64,000 nt of DNA, from NCBI RefSeq assembly GCF_003050905.1, contig NZ_QAOT01000003.1; one strand, 5' to 3'. The DNA comes from Cereibacter_A azotoformans. Its GTDB lineage: Bacteria; Pseudomonadota; Alphaproteobacteria; Rhodobacterales; Rhodobacteraceae. The notes under the pieces are model-generated. The model was not told the DNA's origin and searched no databases. It saw nothing but the letters and a program-made list of their open reading frames with translations. Shown here piece after piece: positions 24,963 through 33,289 of the stretch (the first letter of the stretch is position 1; each line of letters begins with the position of its first letter). The translations under genes were made by a program, and so were the position numbers.

Positions 24963-25250
24963 ATGTCGATCGACATCGAGACCGCGCGGCGGGTGGCGCA
25001 TCTCGCGCGGATCCGCGTGGACGAAGCGGACCTGCCGGCCCTGGCCGGCGAGCTTTCGGGCATCCTCACCTTCATGGAGCAGCTGAACGAGGTGGATGTC
25101 GAGGGCGTCGAGCCCATGACCTCGGTCACGCCCATGCGGCTGAAGCGGCGGCAGGACGTCGTGACGGACGGCGACATGCAGGACAAGGTGCTGGCCAATG
25201 CGCCCGACGCCCGGGAGGGCTTTTTCGCCGTGCCGAAGGTGGTGGAATGA
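24963..25250 (+). CDS. gatC: GatC, subunit of Asp/Glu-tRNA amidotransferase
   Basis: This 95-residue protein stabilises the GatCAB complex that converts Glu-tRNA(Gln) and Asp-tRNA(Asn) to the amidated forms. Features are RRVAHLARIRV near the N-terminus, the EQLNEVDVEGVEPMTSV core and the C-terminal EGFFAVPKVVE that contacts GatA. The frame is open from 24906 but the ATG at 24963 gives the family N-terminus. It overlaps gatA by four bases. gatB is not in the window. Confidence 0.95.
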   Translation: MSIDIETARRVAHLARIRVDEADLPALAGELSGILTFMEQLNEVDVEGVEPMTSVTPMRLKRRQDVVTDGDMQDKVLANAPDAREGFFAVPKVVE

Positions 25251-26722
25251 ACGCGAACGAACTGACGATCGCCGAGGCCCGTGACGCGCTGGCGAAGGGC
25301 GAGCTTTCGGTGGTGGACCTGACCATGGCCTGCCTCACGGCCATCGACGCGGGCACGCCGCTCAATGCCTTCGTGCATCTGACGCCCGAGATCGCGCTGG
25401 ATCAGGCGCGCGCCGCCGATGCCCGCCGCGGCGAGGGGGCGGGGGCGCTGAACGGCATCCCGCTGGGGATCAAGGACCTGTTCTGCACGCGAGGCGTCGC
25501 CTCGCAGGCGGCCTCGAACATCCTCAAGGGCTTCAAGCCGGAGTACGAGTCGACCGTCACCTCGAAGCTCTTCGAGGCGGGGGCGGTGATGCTCGGCAAG
25601 CTCAACATGGACGAGTTCGCGATGGGCTCGTCGAACGAGACCTCGTGCTACGGCGATGCGGTGAACCCGTGGAAGGTCGATGACCGGAAGCTGACGCCCG
25701 GCGGCTCGTCCGGCGGTTCGGCCGCGGCGGTGGCGGCGGATCTCTGCCTTGGCGCCACGGGCACCGACACTGGCGGCTCGATCCGGCAACCGGCGGCCTT
25801 CACCGGCATCGTGGGGATCAAGCCGACCTATGGCCGCGTCTCGCGCTGGGGGATCGTGGCTTTCGCCTCGTCGCTGGATCAGGCCGGGCCGATGACCAAG
25901 ACGGTGCGCGATGCGGCGATCCTGCTGGGCGCGATGGCCGGGCACGACCCGAAGGATTCGACGTCCGCCGATATTCCGGTGCCGGACTTCGAGGCGGCGC
26001 TGACCGGGGACATCCGTGGCAAGAAGATCGGCATTCCGCGCGAATACCGCATGGAGGGCATGCCCGCCGAGATCGAGGCGCTCTGGGCCAAGGGACGCGA
26101 GATGCTGGCCGATGCCGGCGCCGAGATCGTGGACATCAGCCTGCCGCACACGAAATACGCGCTGCCCGCCTATTACGTCATCGCACCGGCCGAGGCGTCC
26201 TCGAACCTCGCGCGCTATGACGGGGTGCGCTACGGCCACCGCGCCAAGCTCGGTCAGGGCGACGGCATCGTGGACATGTATGAGAAGACCCGCGCCGAGG
26301 GCTTCGGCAAGGAGGTCCAGCGCCGGGTGATGATCGGCACCTATGTGCTCTCGGCCGGCTTCTACGACGCCTATTACAACCGCGCGCGGAAGGTGCGGGC
26401 GCTGATCAAGCGCGACTTCGATCAGGTCTTTGCCGAAGGCATCGACGCGATCCTGACGCCGGCCACGCCGTCCTCGGCCTTTGGCCTCGGAGAGATGGCC
26501 CATGCCGACCCGGTCGAGATGTATCTCAACGACGTCTTCACCGTGACGGTGAACCTCGCCGGGCTTCCGGGGATCTCGGTGCCGGTCGGGCTCGACGCCA
26601 AGGGGCTGCCGCTCGGGCTGCAGCTGATCGGGCGGCCCTGGGACGAGGCGGGGCTGCTCAATCACGCCCATGTGCTTGAGCAGGCGGCGGGATTTGTGGA
26701 AAAACCCCGGAAATGGTGGTAA
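25247..26722 (+). CDS. gatA: GatA, amidase subunit of Asp/Glu-tRNA amidotransferase
   Basis: This 491-residue glutaminase subunit has the Ser-cisSer-Lys amidase triad. Lys is in GIKDLFCTRG, and the amidase signature is GGSSGGSAAAVAA followed by TDTGGSIRQPAA. It generates ammonia for the GatB-catalysed amidation. ATGA coupling with gatC indicates one operon. Its last codons overlap the leader of the following lipoprotein gene by no more than a few bases. Confidence 0.97.
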   Translation: MNANELTIAEARDALAKGELSVVDLTMACLTAIDAGTPLNAFVHLTPEIALDQARAADARRGEGAGALNGIPLGIKDLFCTRGVASQAASNILKGFKPEYESTVTSKLFEAGAVMLGKLNMDEFAMGSSNETSCYGDAVNPWKVDDRKLTPGGSSGGSAAAVAADLCLGATGTDTGGSIRQPAAFTGIVGIKPTYGRVSRWGIVAFASSLDQAGPMTKTVRDAAILLGAMAGHDPKDSTSADIPVPDFEAALTGDIRGKKIGIPREYRMEGMPAEIEALWAKGREMLADAGAEIVDISLPHTKYALPAYYVIAPAEASSNLARYDGVRYGHRAKLGQGDGIVDMYEKTRAEGFGKEVQRRVMIGTYVLSAGFYDAYYNRARKVRALIKRDFDQVFAEGIDAILTPATPSSAFGLGEMAHADPVEMYLNDVFTVTVNLAGLPGISVPVGLDAKGLPLGLQLIGRPWDEAGLLNHAHVLEQAAGFVEKPRKWW

Positions 26723-26736
26723 GGGCCCCCGGATCC

Positions 26737-27564
26737 ATGCGTCACAGGACGAAAGCCATGCGCGCTTCCGCGGCCCTTCTTCTCGTCGTTGCCACCGCCG
26801 CCTGTCAGCCGACGGTGCCCGACTCGGGCGCCGGGTTCGAGGATTATTCCTCGTATCTCCAGCGCCGCGAGGCCGAGCTGATGGGCCAGCGCGGCGCGTC
26901 CGCGATGCCACAGATGGGGGCACCCGCCGCGCAGCCGCAGTTCTCGCCCGAGATCATCGGCTCGGCGATCGACTCGGCCGAGCAGGGCGGCGGCGCGCGC
27001 GCGCCGGCTTATGGGGCGCCCGGATCGACCAATCCGGCCGCGCCCGCACCCGGGGCGCTGATCGGCGGCACGACGAGCTACACCACCGGCGAGGCGGGGT
27101 TGCCGGCCAATCGCCCGCGGGGGAACGCCCCGGCCGGGATCCGCACCGAGTCCGGCGAGATGGCCGGCGCGGGCAGCCACACCGGGATCTCGGACGAGAA
27201 TGACTTCAACGCCGTCTCGGAACGCCGGAGCCGTGAGGACGATGCCGAGTTCATGGCGCAGAACCGGGCCAGCTACACGGTGATCCCGCCCCAGCCCGTG
27301 CCCGAGCGGGTGAATGCGAACGGGCCGAACATCGTGCAGTTCGCCCTCTCGACGAGCCACAATCCGGGCACGCCGGTCTACAAGCGGTCGTCGCTGCGCC
27401 TGTCCAATCCGGGCTCGGCCTGCGCGAAATACGCCTCACCCGATCTTGCGCAGCAGGACTTTCTCGCCTCCGGCGGGCCCGATCGCGACCGCAAGGGGCT
27501 TGATCCGGACGGCGACGGCTTCGCCTGCGGCTGGGATCCCCGGCCGTTCCGTGCCGCCCGCTGA
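26737..27564 (+). CDS. secreted lipoprotein with C-terminal excalibur-type calcium-binding motif
   Basis: This protein has about 275 residues. A basic start followed by ALLLVVATAAC looks like a lipoprotein signal with the Cys at about residue 23; the -3 position is Thr, so lipidation is likely but not certain. A low-complexity Gly/Ala/Pro region follows. The last about 50 residues carry CAKYASPDLAQ and LDPDGDGFACGWDPRPF, the DxDxDGxxCE-like excalibur pattern that binds calcium. Possible starts are ATG 26737 (AAGGG upstream) and ATG 26758. The AmpD-like amidase follows within 4 bp. Confidence 0.7.
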   Translation: MRHRTKAMRASAALLLVVATAACQPTVPDSGAGFEDYSSYLQRREAELMGQRGASAMPQMGAPAAQPQFSPEIIGSAIDSAEQGGGARAPAYGAPGSTNPAAPAPGALIGGTTSYTTGEAGLPANRPRGNAPAGIRTESGEMAGAGSHTGISDENDFNAVSERRSREDDAEFMAQNRASYTVIPPQPVPERVNANGPNIVQFALSTSHNPGTPVYKRSSLRLSNPGSACAKYASPDLAQQDFLASGGPDRDRKGLDPDGDGFACGWDPRPFRAAR

Positions 27565-27567
27565 GGC

Positions 27568-28227
27568 GTGAGTCTGTCGCTCAATCACGGGCCGCGGCGC
27601 GATGGCGCCCGGCCCGATCTCGTGGTGATCCACTACACGGCGATGGCGAGCGCCGAGGCGGCCTGCGCGCGTCTCTGTGATCCGGCGGCCGAGGTTTCGG
27701 CCCACTGGCTGATTTCCGAACCGGGAGAATGCCGGGCGCTTGTTCCCGAAGAGCGGCGGGCCTGGCACGCAGGGGCGGGCGCATGGGGCGCGGTGACGGA
27801 TGTCAACTCGCGCTCGATCGGGATCGAGCTGGCCAATCCGGGCGATCGGCCGTTCCCCGAGCCGCAGATGGCCGCGCTGGAGCGGCTTCTGGCGGGCATC
27901 CTCGACCGCTGGTCGATCCCGCCCGAGCGGGTGATCGCCCATTCCGACATGGCGCCGGGGCGCAAGATCGATCCAGGCCCGCGCTTCGACTGGCGCAGGC
28001 TTGCGCGTGCGGGGCTGTCGGTCTGGCCCGAGCCGCGCGCGCCCGGCGACTTTCGCGCCGCCGCCTTGGCCTTCGGCTATCCCGATCTGCCGGAGGAGCT
28101 GATCCTTGCCTCCTTCCGCCTCCGGTTCCGCCCCTGGGCCTGCGGACCCCTGCAGGCCGAGGATGCGGCGCTCGCCGCCGATCTTGCGGCGCGCTTCCCG
28201 GTTGACGGGCGCGGGGCGGCGGCGTAA
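27568..28227 (+). CDS. N-acetylmuramoyl-L-alanine amidase, AmpD family
   Basis: This 219-residue amidase_2 enzyme has zinc ligands in VIHYTAM (His about 22), WHAGAGAWG (His) and GRKIDPGPRFDW (Asp), and the catalytic segment VIAHSDMAPG. With no signal peptide it fits a cytosolic anhydro-muropeptide recycling enzyme like AmpD. GTG is used as the start, 4 bp after the lipoprotein stop. Its stop codon TAA coincides with the predicted rnpB -10 element. Confidence 0.88.
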   Translation: MSLSLNHGPRRDGARPDLVVIHYTAMASAEAACARLCDPAAEVSAHWLISEPGECRALVPEERRAWHAGAGAWGAVTDVNSRSIGIELANPGDRPFPEPQMAALERLLAGILDRWSIPPERVIAHSDMAPGRKIDPGPRFDWRRLARAGLSVWPEPRAPGDFRAAALAFGYPDLPEELILASFRLRFRPWACGPLQAEDAALAADLAARFPVDGRGAAA

Positions 28228-28230
28228 GCC
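28202..28230 (+). promoter_or_regulatory. predicted rnpB promoter overlapping the end of ampD-like gene
   Basis: TTGACG (28202-28207) and TAAGCC (28225-28230) are 17 bp apart and place the start 7 bp later at 28237, exactly where the RNA's P1 helix begins. The -35 is good and the -10 weak; the geometry is the main argument. Confidence 0.45.
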
Positions 28231-28236
28231 CCCGTC

Positions 28237-28632
28237 GTGCGGGTGGCCGGATGACCGCGTGCCTTCGGGCGCGAGGAAAGTCCGGACTCCATGAGACAAG
28301 GGTGCCGGGTAACGCCCGGCCGGGGCAACCCGAGGGAAAGCGCCACAGAGAAGAGACCGCCCCACCGGCCGAAAGGCCCGGGGCAAGGGTGAAACGGTGG
28401 GGCAAGAGCCCACCGCGGGACTGGCAACAGGACCGGCACGGCAAGCCCCACCCGGAGCAATGCCGAATAGGGGTCTCGCGCGGGGCTGATCCGTCAGGAT
28501 ATCGCCGCAGGGAAGTCTCAGCCCGAGAGACCCGGGTTGGCAGCTCGATCCCGTCGGCAACGGCGGGGCCAGAGGAATGGTCATCGAAGGGGGCAACCCC
28601 GGAACAGAATCCGGCTTACAGGCTGCCCGCAC
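28237..28632 (+). ncRNA. rnpB: RNase P RNA (type A)
   Basis: This is the catalytic RNA that matures tRNA 5' ends. The universally conserved CR-I sequence GAGGAAAGTCCGGAC starts near 28271, and the 3' conserved block ACAGAATCCGGCTTACAG is near 28602-28620. The ends were set by a 12-bp P1 helix: 28237-28248 (GTGCGGGTGGCC) pairs with 28621-28632 (GGCTGCCCGCAC), including two G-U pairs. About 396 nt is normal for Rhodobacter. The true 3' end may extend a few bases. Confidence 0.95.
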
Positions 28633-28650
28633 AACCCACTCCGGCCCGCG

Positions 28651-28701
28651 CCGGGGGCTTCGCGCCCCCGGACCCCCGCGGGATATTTGGGCAGAGTGAA
28701 A
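28651..28701. repeat. intergenic hairpin plus GGATATTTG module, copy C
   Basis: CCGGGGGC-TTCGC-GCCCCCGG (28651-28671) is an eight-bp perfect stem, followed by ACCCCCGC and then GGATATTTGGGCAGAGTGAAA at 28681-28701. It lies between rnpB and the convergent phenylacetate-CoA ligase gene, placed to end both transcripts. Confidence 0.6.
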
Positions 28702-28745
28702 GACGGGGCCGGCCGGGGACCCGTGTCTTCGTGCGGCGGGGGGCG

Positions 28746-29960
28746 TCAGCCGTAGGTTCGACGGTCCTCGATCACCTTGCCGTCGTTGGGCAGCGTGCCG
28801 GGCGTCACGATCTCGATCCGGCCGCGGAGCTTCAGCGCGGCGAGAACCGAGGCCTCGTACACCGCCGGGTTGGTGGCGCGACTCTCGATCTGGACCGTCA
28901 TCGCGTCCATCTCGCCCTCGCGGGTGGCGATAACGCGGGCGCGGCTGACCTCGGAGTGCCGTGCCACGAGGTCGGCCACCTGTTCGGGGCGGACGAACAT
29001 GCCCTTGATCTTGGTGGTCTGGTCGGCGCGGCCCATCCAGCCACGGATGCGGCGGTTGGTGCGCCCGCAGGGGCTGGTGCCGGGCATGAGCGCGGAGAGG
29101 TCTCCGGTGGCGAAGCGGACCAGCGGATAGTCGCGGTTCAGGGTGGTGACGACGACCTCGCCCACCTCGCCCTCGGGCACCGGGTCGCCGGTGCCGGGGC
29201 GGACGATCTCGACCAGCACGCCCTCGTCGAGGATCATCCCCTCCATCGCCTCGCTCTCGTAGGCGATGTTGCCGAGATCGGCGGTGGCGTAACATTGCAG
29301 GGTCAGGATGCCACGGTCGGCATAGTCCTTGCGCAGGCTGGGAAAGAGCGCGCCTCCGCCGACGGCGGCGCGGGTGATCCTCAGCCGCTCGCCCATCTCC
29401 TCGGCGCGGTCGAGGATCACCTTCAGATAATCCGGCGTGCCGGCATAGGCGGTGGTGCCGATATCGGCGGCGGCGCGGACCTGAAGGTCGGTCTGGCCGG
29501 TGCCGGCGGGCAGGACGCGGGCGCCGACCGCGCGGGCCCCGGATTCGAAGATCATGCCCGCAGGCGTCAGATGGTAGCCGAAGCAGTTCTGCACGATGTC
29601 GGCCGGACCCACGCCGCAGGCGTGCAGGAAGCGGCCCATCCGCCACCAGTCGGGCGTGGTGCGGCCGATCTCGTAGATCGGGCCCGGAGACTGAAAAACA
29701 TGTTCATAGGCGCCGCCCTCGGGGGTGAAGCCGCCAAGCGGCGGGTGCGCCTTCTGCGCCGCCGTGAGGTCCGACTTGCGGATCACAGGAAGGCGGGCCA
29801 GCGCCTCGAGGCTGGTGACGCCGGCGGGATCGACACCGGCCAGCGGCTCGCGCATGGCGGGCGTGGCCCGGGCGTGGGCGATCAACTGGGGCAGGTCCCG
29901 GGCGATGGCGGCCTGGCGTTCGTCGGCGGAACGGGTCTCGAGCTCGTCGAAATGGGTCAT
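28746..29960 (-). CDS. phenylacetate-CoA ligase-like AMP-forming enzyme
   Basis: This 404-residue protein is of the PaaK branch of adenylate-forming ligases. YAGTPDYL and ATADLGNIAYE fill the substrate/A5 region, GEVGEVVVTTLN and RFATGDLS the A7 region, and KIKGMFVRPEQV the C-terminal hinge. The SSGTTG-type P-loop is not recognisable (FQSPGPIYE occupies that region), which is usual for a subset of PaaK-like proteins but could reduce activity. Start 29960 follows GGGGAGA; 29987 is less likely. It is the last gene of the branched-chain-type ABC operon, 14 bp after livF. Confidence 0.8.
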   Translation of the reverse strand: MTHFDELETRSADERQAAIARDLPQLIAHARATPAMREPLAGVDPAGVTSLEALARLPVIRKSDLTAAQKAHPPLGGFTPEGGAYEHVFQSPGPIYEIGRTTPDWWRMGRFLHACGVGPADIVQNCFGYHLTPAGMIFESGARAVGARVLPAGTGQTDLQVRAAADIGTTAYAGTPDYLKVILDRAEEMGERLRITRAAVGGGALFPSLRKDYADRGILTLQCYATADLGNIAYESEAMEGMILDEGVLVEIVRPGTGDPVPEGEVGEVVVTTLNRDYPLVRFATGDLSALMPGTSPCGRTNRRIRGWMGRADQTTKIKGMFVRPEQVADLVARHSEVSRARVIATREGEMDAMTVQIESRATNPAVYEASVLAALKLRGRIEIVTPGTLPNDGKVIEDRRTYG

Positions 29961-29974
29961 GATTCGTTCTCCCC

Positions 29975-30805
29975 TCATGCCAGCCACCGCTTGCGCCGCC
30001 GGTAGGAGCGCACGTCACGGAAGGACTTGCGGCCCTTGTCGGACATGCCGAGGTAGAATTCCTTCACGTCAGGGTTCTCGCGCAGCTCCTGCGCCGAGCC
30101 CTCCATGACCACGCGGCCGCTCTCGAGGATGTAGCCGGTGTGGGCGTAGCGCAGGGCCACGTTGGTGTTCTGCTCGGCCAGAAGGAAGGTGACGCCCTCG
30201 CCCTCGTTCACCGCCCGGACGATTTCGAATATCTGTTCGACGAGCTGCGGGGCGAGGCCCATCGAGGGCTCGTCGAGCAGGATCATCTCGGGACGGCTCA
30301 TCAGGGCGCGGCCCATCGCCACCATCTGCTGCTCGCCGCCCGAGGTGTAGCCGGCCTGGCTTTTCCGCCGCTCTCGCAGGCGCGGGAAGTAGGTGTAGAC
30401 CATCTCGAGATCGTCCATGATCGCCGCCCGCCCGTCCGTGCGGGTGTAGGCGCCGGTCAGCAGGTTCTCCTCGACGGTCAGATGCTCGAAGCAGTGGCGT
30501 CCTTCCATCACCTGGATGACGCCGCGCCGGACCAGCGTCGCCGGGTCCAGATCCTGCACCCGCTCGCCGCGGTAGAGGATCGAGCCCTTGGTGACCTCGC
30601 CGCGCTCGGACTGCAGGAGGTTCGAGATCGCCTTCAGCGTGGTGGTCTTGCCCGCGCCGTTGCCGCCCAGAAGCGCCGTGATGCCGCCCTTGGGCACATG
30701 CAGGCTCACCCCCTTCAGCACGAGGATGACGTGGTTGTAGATGACCTCGATATTGTTGACCTCGAGCAGCGTCTCGGTCGCGGCGGGGGGGCGTTCGTCG
30801 AACAT
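29975..30805 (-). CDS. LivF-type ABC transporter ATP-binding protein
   Basis: This 276-residue ATPase of the branched-chain amino acid (HAAT) transporter family has Walker A GGNGAGKTT, signature TSGGEQQMVAMGRAL, Walker B MILLDEPSMGLAP and H-loop in LLAEQNT. It pairs with the LivG-type ATPase to power uptake through LivH/LivM-type permeases. The C-terminal basic tail (RSYRRRKRWLA) is longer than in E. coli LivF. A stem-loop separates it from the binding-protein gene. Confidence 0.92.
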   Translation of the reverse strand: MFDERPPAATETLLEVNNIEVIYNHVILVLKGVSLHVPKGGITALLGGNGAGKTTTLKAISNLLQSERGEVTKGSILYRGERVQDLDPATLVRRGVIQVMEGRHCFEHLTVEENLLTGAYTRTDGRAAIMDDLEMVYTYFPRLRERRKSQAGYTSGGEQQMVAMGRALMSRPEMILLDEPSMGLAPQLVEQIFEIVRAVNEGEGVTFLLAEQNTNVALRYAHTGYILESGRVVMEGSAQELRENPDVKEFYLGMSDKGRKSFRDVRSYRRRKRWLA

Positions 30806-30828
30806 GGGTCTGGCCTCGGCGGGGGAGG

Positions 30829-30852
30829 GGGAGGCCCCGGACGGGGCCTCCC
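30829..30852 (-). terminator. 10-bp perfect stem-loop after the binding-protein gene
   Basis: GGGAGGCCCC-GGAC-GGGGCCTCCC lies 6 bp beyond the binding-protein stop and 23 bp before the livF-type start. Such stem-loops commonly stabilise the 3' end of the abundant binding-protein mRNA and partly attenuate the downstream ATPase. No T tract follows on the minus strand. Confidence 0.55.
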
Positions 30853-30858
30853 GTGTCG

Positions 30859-32148
30859 TCAGTTGCAGCGTTCGGTGAGACCCGCTTCCTTGGCGTAGGC
30901 CGCGGAATCCTCCATCACGAGCGGGGTCAGAACCTCGTCATCCGGGGCGATCCAGTCCGAGATCAGCGTCCACTTGCGCTCGTTGGCGTCCCATTGCTGG
31001 ATGCGCGCCATGCCGGGGCCGCCGTGGTCCTCGCAGGAGGCGGCGAAGGGCTGGCCGAAGTCGGGCAGGCCGAGTTCCTCCATCCGCGCCTCGGTGATCT
31101 CCAGCGCCTCGAACCCGTCGCGCACCTGCGCGGCATTCACCGCCGAAGTGCCAGCCAGTTCCTGCGCCTTGCGGATCGCCTCGGCGATGACCATGGCCGC
31201 ATACATGCCGCGCGAGTAAAGCACCGTGCCCACGTTCGAGCCGTCGCCCGCGGCCTTGCCCGCGTCGTGCACATACTGCTTCAGGTCGGCATAGACCGGA
31301 TAGTCCGAGCCCACGCCATGCATCGTCAGCGACTTGTAGCCGTTCGCGCCCGCGCCCGCCGGGATCACGTCATTCTCGGAGCCCGACCACCAGATGCCGA
31401 TGAAGTTCTCCATCGGGAAGCGGATGTTGGCGGCCTCCTGGATCGCGACCGAGTTCATCACGCCCCAGCCGTAGAACACCACGAAGTCGGGCTTTTCGCG
31501 GCGCACCTGGAGCCACTGGCTCTTCTGTTCCTGTCCGGGGCTGTCGATGGGCAGCATCGAAAGCTCGAAGCCGTGCTTCTCGGACAGTTCCTCCAGCGTG
31601 CGGATCGGCTCCTTGCCGTAGGCCGAGTTGTGGTAGAGCAGCGCGATCTTCTTGCCCTCAAGGCTGCCGCCGTTCTCGTCGAGAAGGTATTTCACCGCGA
31701 CCGAGGCGGCATCCCAGTAGTTCGCGGGATAGTTGAACACCCATTCGAAAACCTTGCCGTTGGCGGCCGAGGTGCGGCCGTAGCCCGGCGTGTAGAGCGT
31801 GATGCCGTCGGCCTGCATCTTGGGGATGAGCTGGTAGGTGATGCCGGTGGAGAGCGGGTTGTAGACCAGCGCGCCCTGGCCCTTGGTGGCCTCGTAGCAC
31901 TCGACGCCCTTTTCGGTGTTGTAGGCGGTTTCGCATTCCGGCGTCAGCACCTTCTCGCCGCCGATGCCGCCGTCACGCTCGTTCAGCAGGGTGAAGTAAT
32001 CCTGGAACCCGTCGGCGTAGGGGATGCCGCCGGCCGCGAAGGGTCCGGTGCGGTAGCTGAGGTTCGGCACGACGAGATCCGCCTGCGCCGCACCCGCCGC
32101 TCCGGCCGCGATGGCCGCCGCCGCGAGCAGGGTGAAACTCTTTTTCAT
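30859..32148 (-). CDS. periplasmic substrate-binding protein of a HAAT-type ABC transporter
   Basis: This protein has 429 residues with a Sec signal peptide (MKKSFTLLAAAAIAAGAAGAA, cleavage about residue 23 after AQA). The mature protein has the Peripla_BP_6 fold: LSYRTGPFAAGGIPYADG at the N-terminus and KKIALLYHNSAYGKEP in the middle. It starts the ligand-uptake step for the adjacent LivHMGF-type transporter. The ATG at 32148 follows GGGAGGAG. Because CoA ligases flank the operon, the ligand is more likely a carboxylic acid than leucine. Confidence 0.88.
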   Translation of the reverse strand: MKKSFTLLAAAAIAAGAAGAAQADLVVPNLSYRTGPFAAGGIPYADGFQDYFTLLNERDGGIGGEKVLTPECETAYNTEKGVECYEATKGQGALVYNPLSTGITYQLIPKMQADGITLYTPGYGRTSAANGKVFEWVFNYPANYWDAASVAVKYLLDENGGSLEGKKIALLYHNSAYGKEPIRTLEELSEKHGFELSMLPIDSPGQEQKSQWLQVRREKPDFVVFYGWGVMNSVAIQEAANIRFPMENFIGIWWSGSENDVIPAGAGANGYKSLTMHGVGSDYPVYADLKQYVHDAGKAAGDGSNVGTVLYSRGMYAAMVIAEAIRKAQELAGTSAVNAAQVRDGFEALEITEARMEELGLPDFGQPFAASCEDHGGPGMARIQQWDANERKWTLISDWIAPDDEVLTPLVMEDSAAYAKEAGLTERCN

Positions 32149-32209
32149 GGACACTCCTCCCGTTGGTCCTTTGCCGGTTGGCCCGGCGTTCATCCGGCCG
32201 CGCCCCGCA

Positions 32210-33286
32210 TCAGTGCGGGAAGGGCCACAGTCGCAGTTTCTCCTTCAGCACGCGCCAGAGCTGGGCCAGCCCGTGCGGTTCGAGGATGAGGAAGCCGATG
32301 ATGAGGCCGCCCAGGATCATCAGCTCGATGTGGGCCGCGAGATCCGAGGGCCAGCCAAGGCCACCCACCAGCACGTTCTTCAGGAACACCGGCAGCAGGA
32401 CGAGGAAGGCCGCGCCCGCGAAGCTGCCGAAGATGCTGCCGAGGCCCCCGATGATGATCATGAAGAGGATCAGGAACGACTTCTGGATGCCGAAGGCCTC
32501 GCCCACCTCGGCCGCGCCCAGATAGACCGCGAAGAACAGCGCCCCCGCGATGCCGATGAAGAAGGACGAGACGGCAAAGGCCGACAGTTTCGCGGCCAGC
32601 GGGTTCACCCCGATGATCTCGGCCGCGATGTCCATGTCACGGATCGCCATCCACTTGCGCCCGATGGTGCCGCGGGTCAGGTTGCGGGCGATCCAGGCGA
32701 GGGCGAAGAGGAAGACCGCGCAGAAGAGATACTTGGCCCAGGCCGGCGTGTTGGCCCCGGTGACGGCGATGCCGAAGAGCGTGCGTTCGGGTGCGGTGAT
32801 CTGGCCCGAGGCCGAGTAGTTGTAGAACCACGGCACCTTGTTGAAGAGCCAGACAAGGAAGAACTGCGCGGCCAGCGTCGCCACGGCCAGGTAGAAGCCC
32901 TTGATCCTGAGCGAGGGCAGGCCGAAGAGCACGCCCACGGCCGCGGTGATCCCGCCGGCGAGGATGACGTGGATCACGATCGAGACCTCGGGGAAGGAGG
33001 TCATCAGCTTGTAGACCGCATAGGCCCCCACCGCCATGAAGCCGCCGGTGCCGAGGCTGACCTGTCCGCAATAGCCGGTCAGGATGTTCAGCCCGATCGC
33101 CGCGATCGCATAGATCAGGAAGGGCACGAAGACGGCGTTGGCCCAGTAGTCGGTCATGAAGAACGGCAGGACAAGGAAGCCCACCACAAGGGCCACCTGA
33201 TACCAGAGCCGGTCCCACCAGATCGGGAAGGTCTGGCTGTCCTGGGCGTAGCTTGTCTTGAATTCGCCCGCTTCACGGTAAAGCAT
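32210..33286 (-). CDS. LivM-type ABC permease
   Basis: This 358-residue inner-membrane permease has eight to ten hydrophobic segments and the family motif NILTGYCGQVSLGTGGFMAVGAY in pieces near 70-95. The EAA-type loop is AIRDMDIAAEIIGVNPLAAKLSAFA. It forms a heterodimer with the LivH-type permease encoded 3 bp upstream. The N-terminus is longer than in LivM of E. coli's core fold and ends at MLYREAGEFK. Confidence 0.92.
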   Translation of the reverse strand: MLYREAGEFKTSYAQDSQTFPIWWDRLWYQVALVVGFLVLPFFMTDYWANAVFVPFLIYAIAAIGLNILTGYCGQVSLGTGGFMAVGAYAVYKLMTSFPEVSIVIHVILAGGITAAVGVLFGLPSLRIKGFYLAVATLAAQFFLVWLFNKVPWFYNYSASGQITAPERTLFGIAVTGANTPAWAKYLFCAVFLFALAWIARNLTRGTIGRKWMAIRDMDIAAEIIGVNPLAAKLSAFAVSSFFIGIAGALFFAVYLGAAEVGEAFGIQKSFLILFMIIIGGLGSIFGSFAGAAFLVLLPVFLKNVLVGGLGWPSDLAAHIELMILGGLIIGFLILEPHGLAQLWRVLKEKLRLWPFPH

Positions 33287-33289
33287 GGA

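Noticed and set aside
24185..26923. Open minus-strand frame of about 910 codons
   Set aside because: Antisense to the ceramidase-like gene, gatC and gatA, all of which are well supported.
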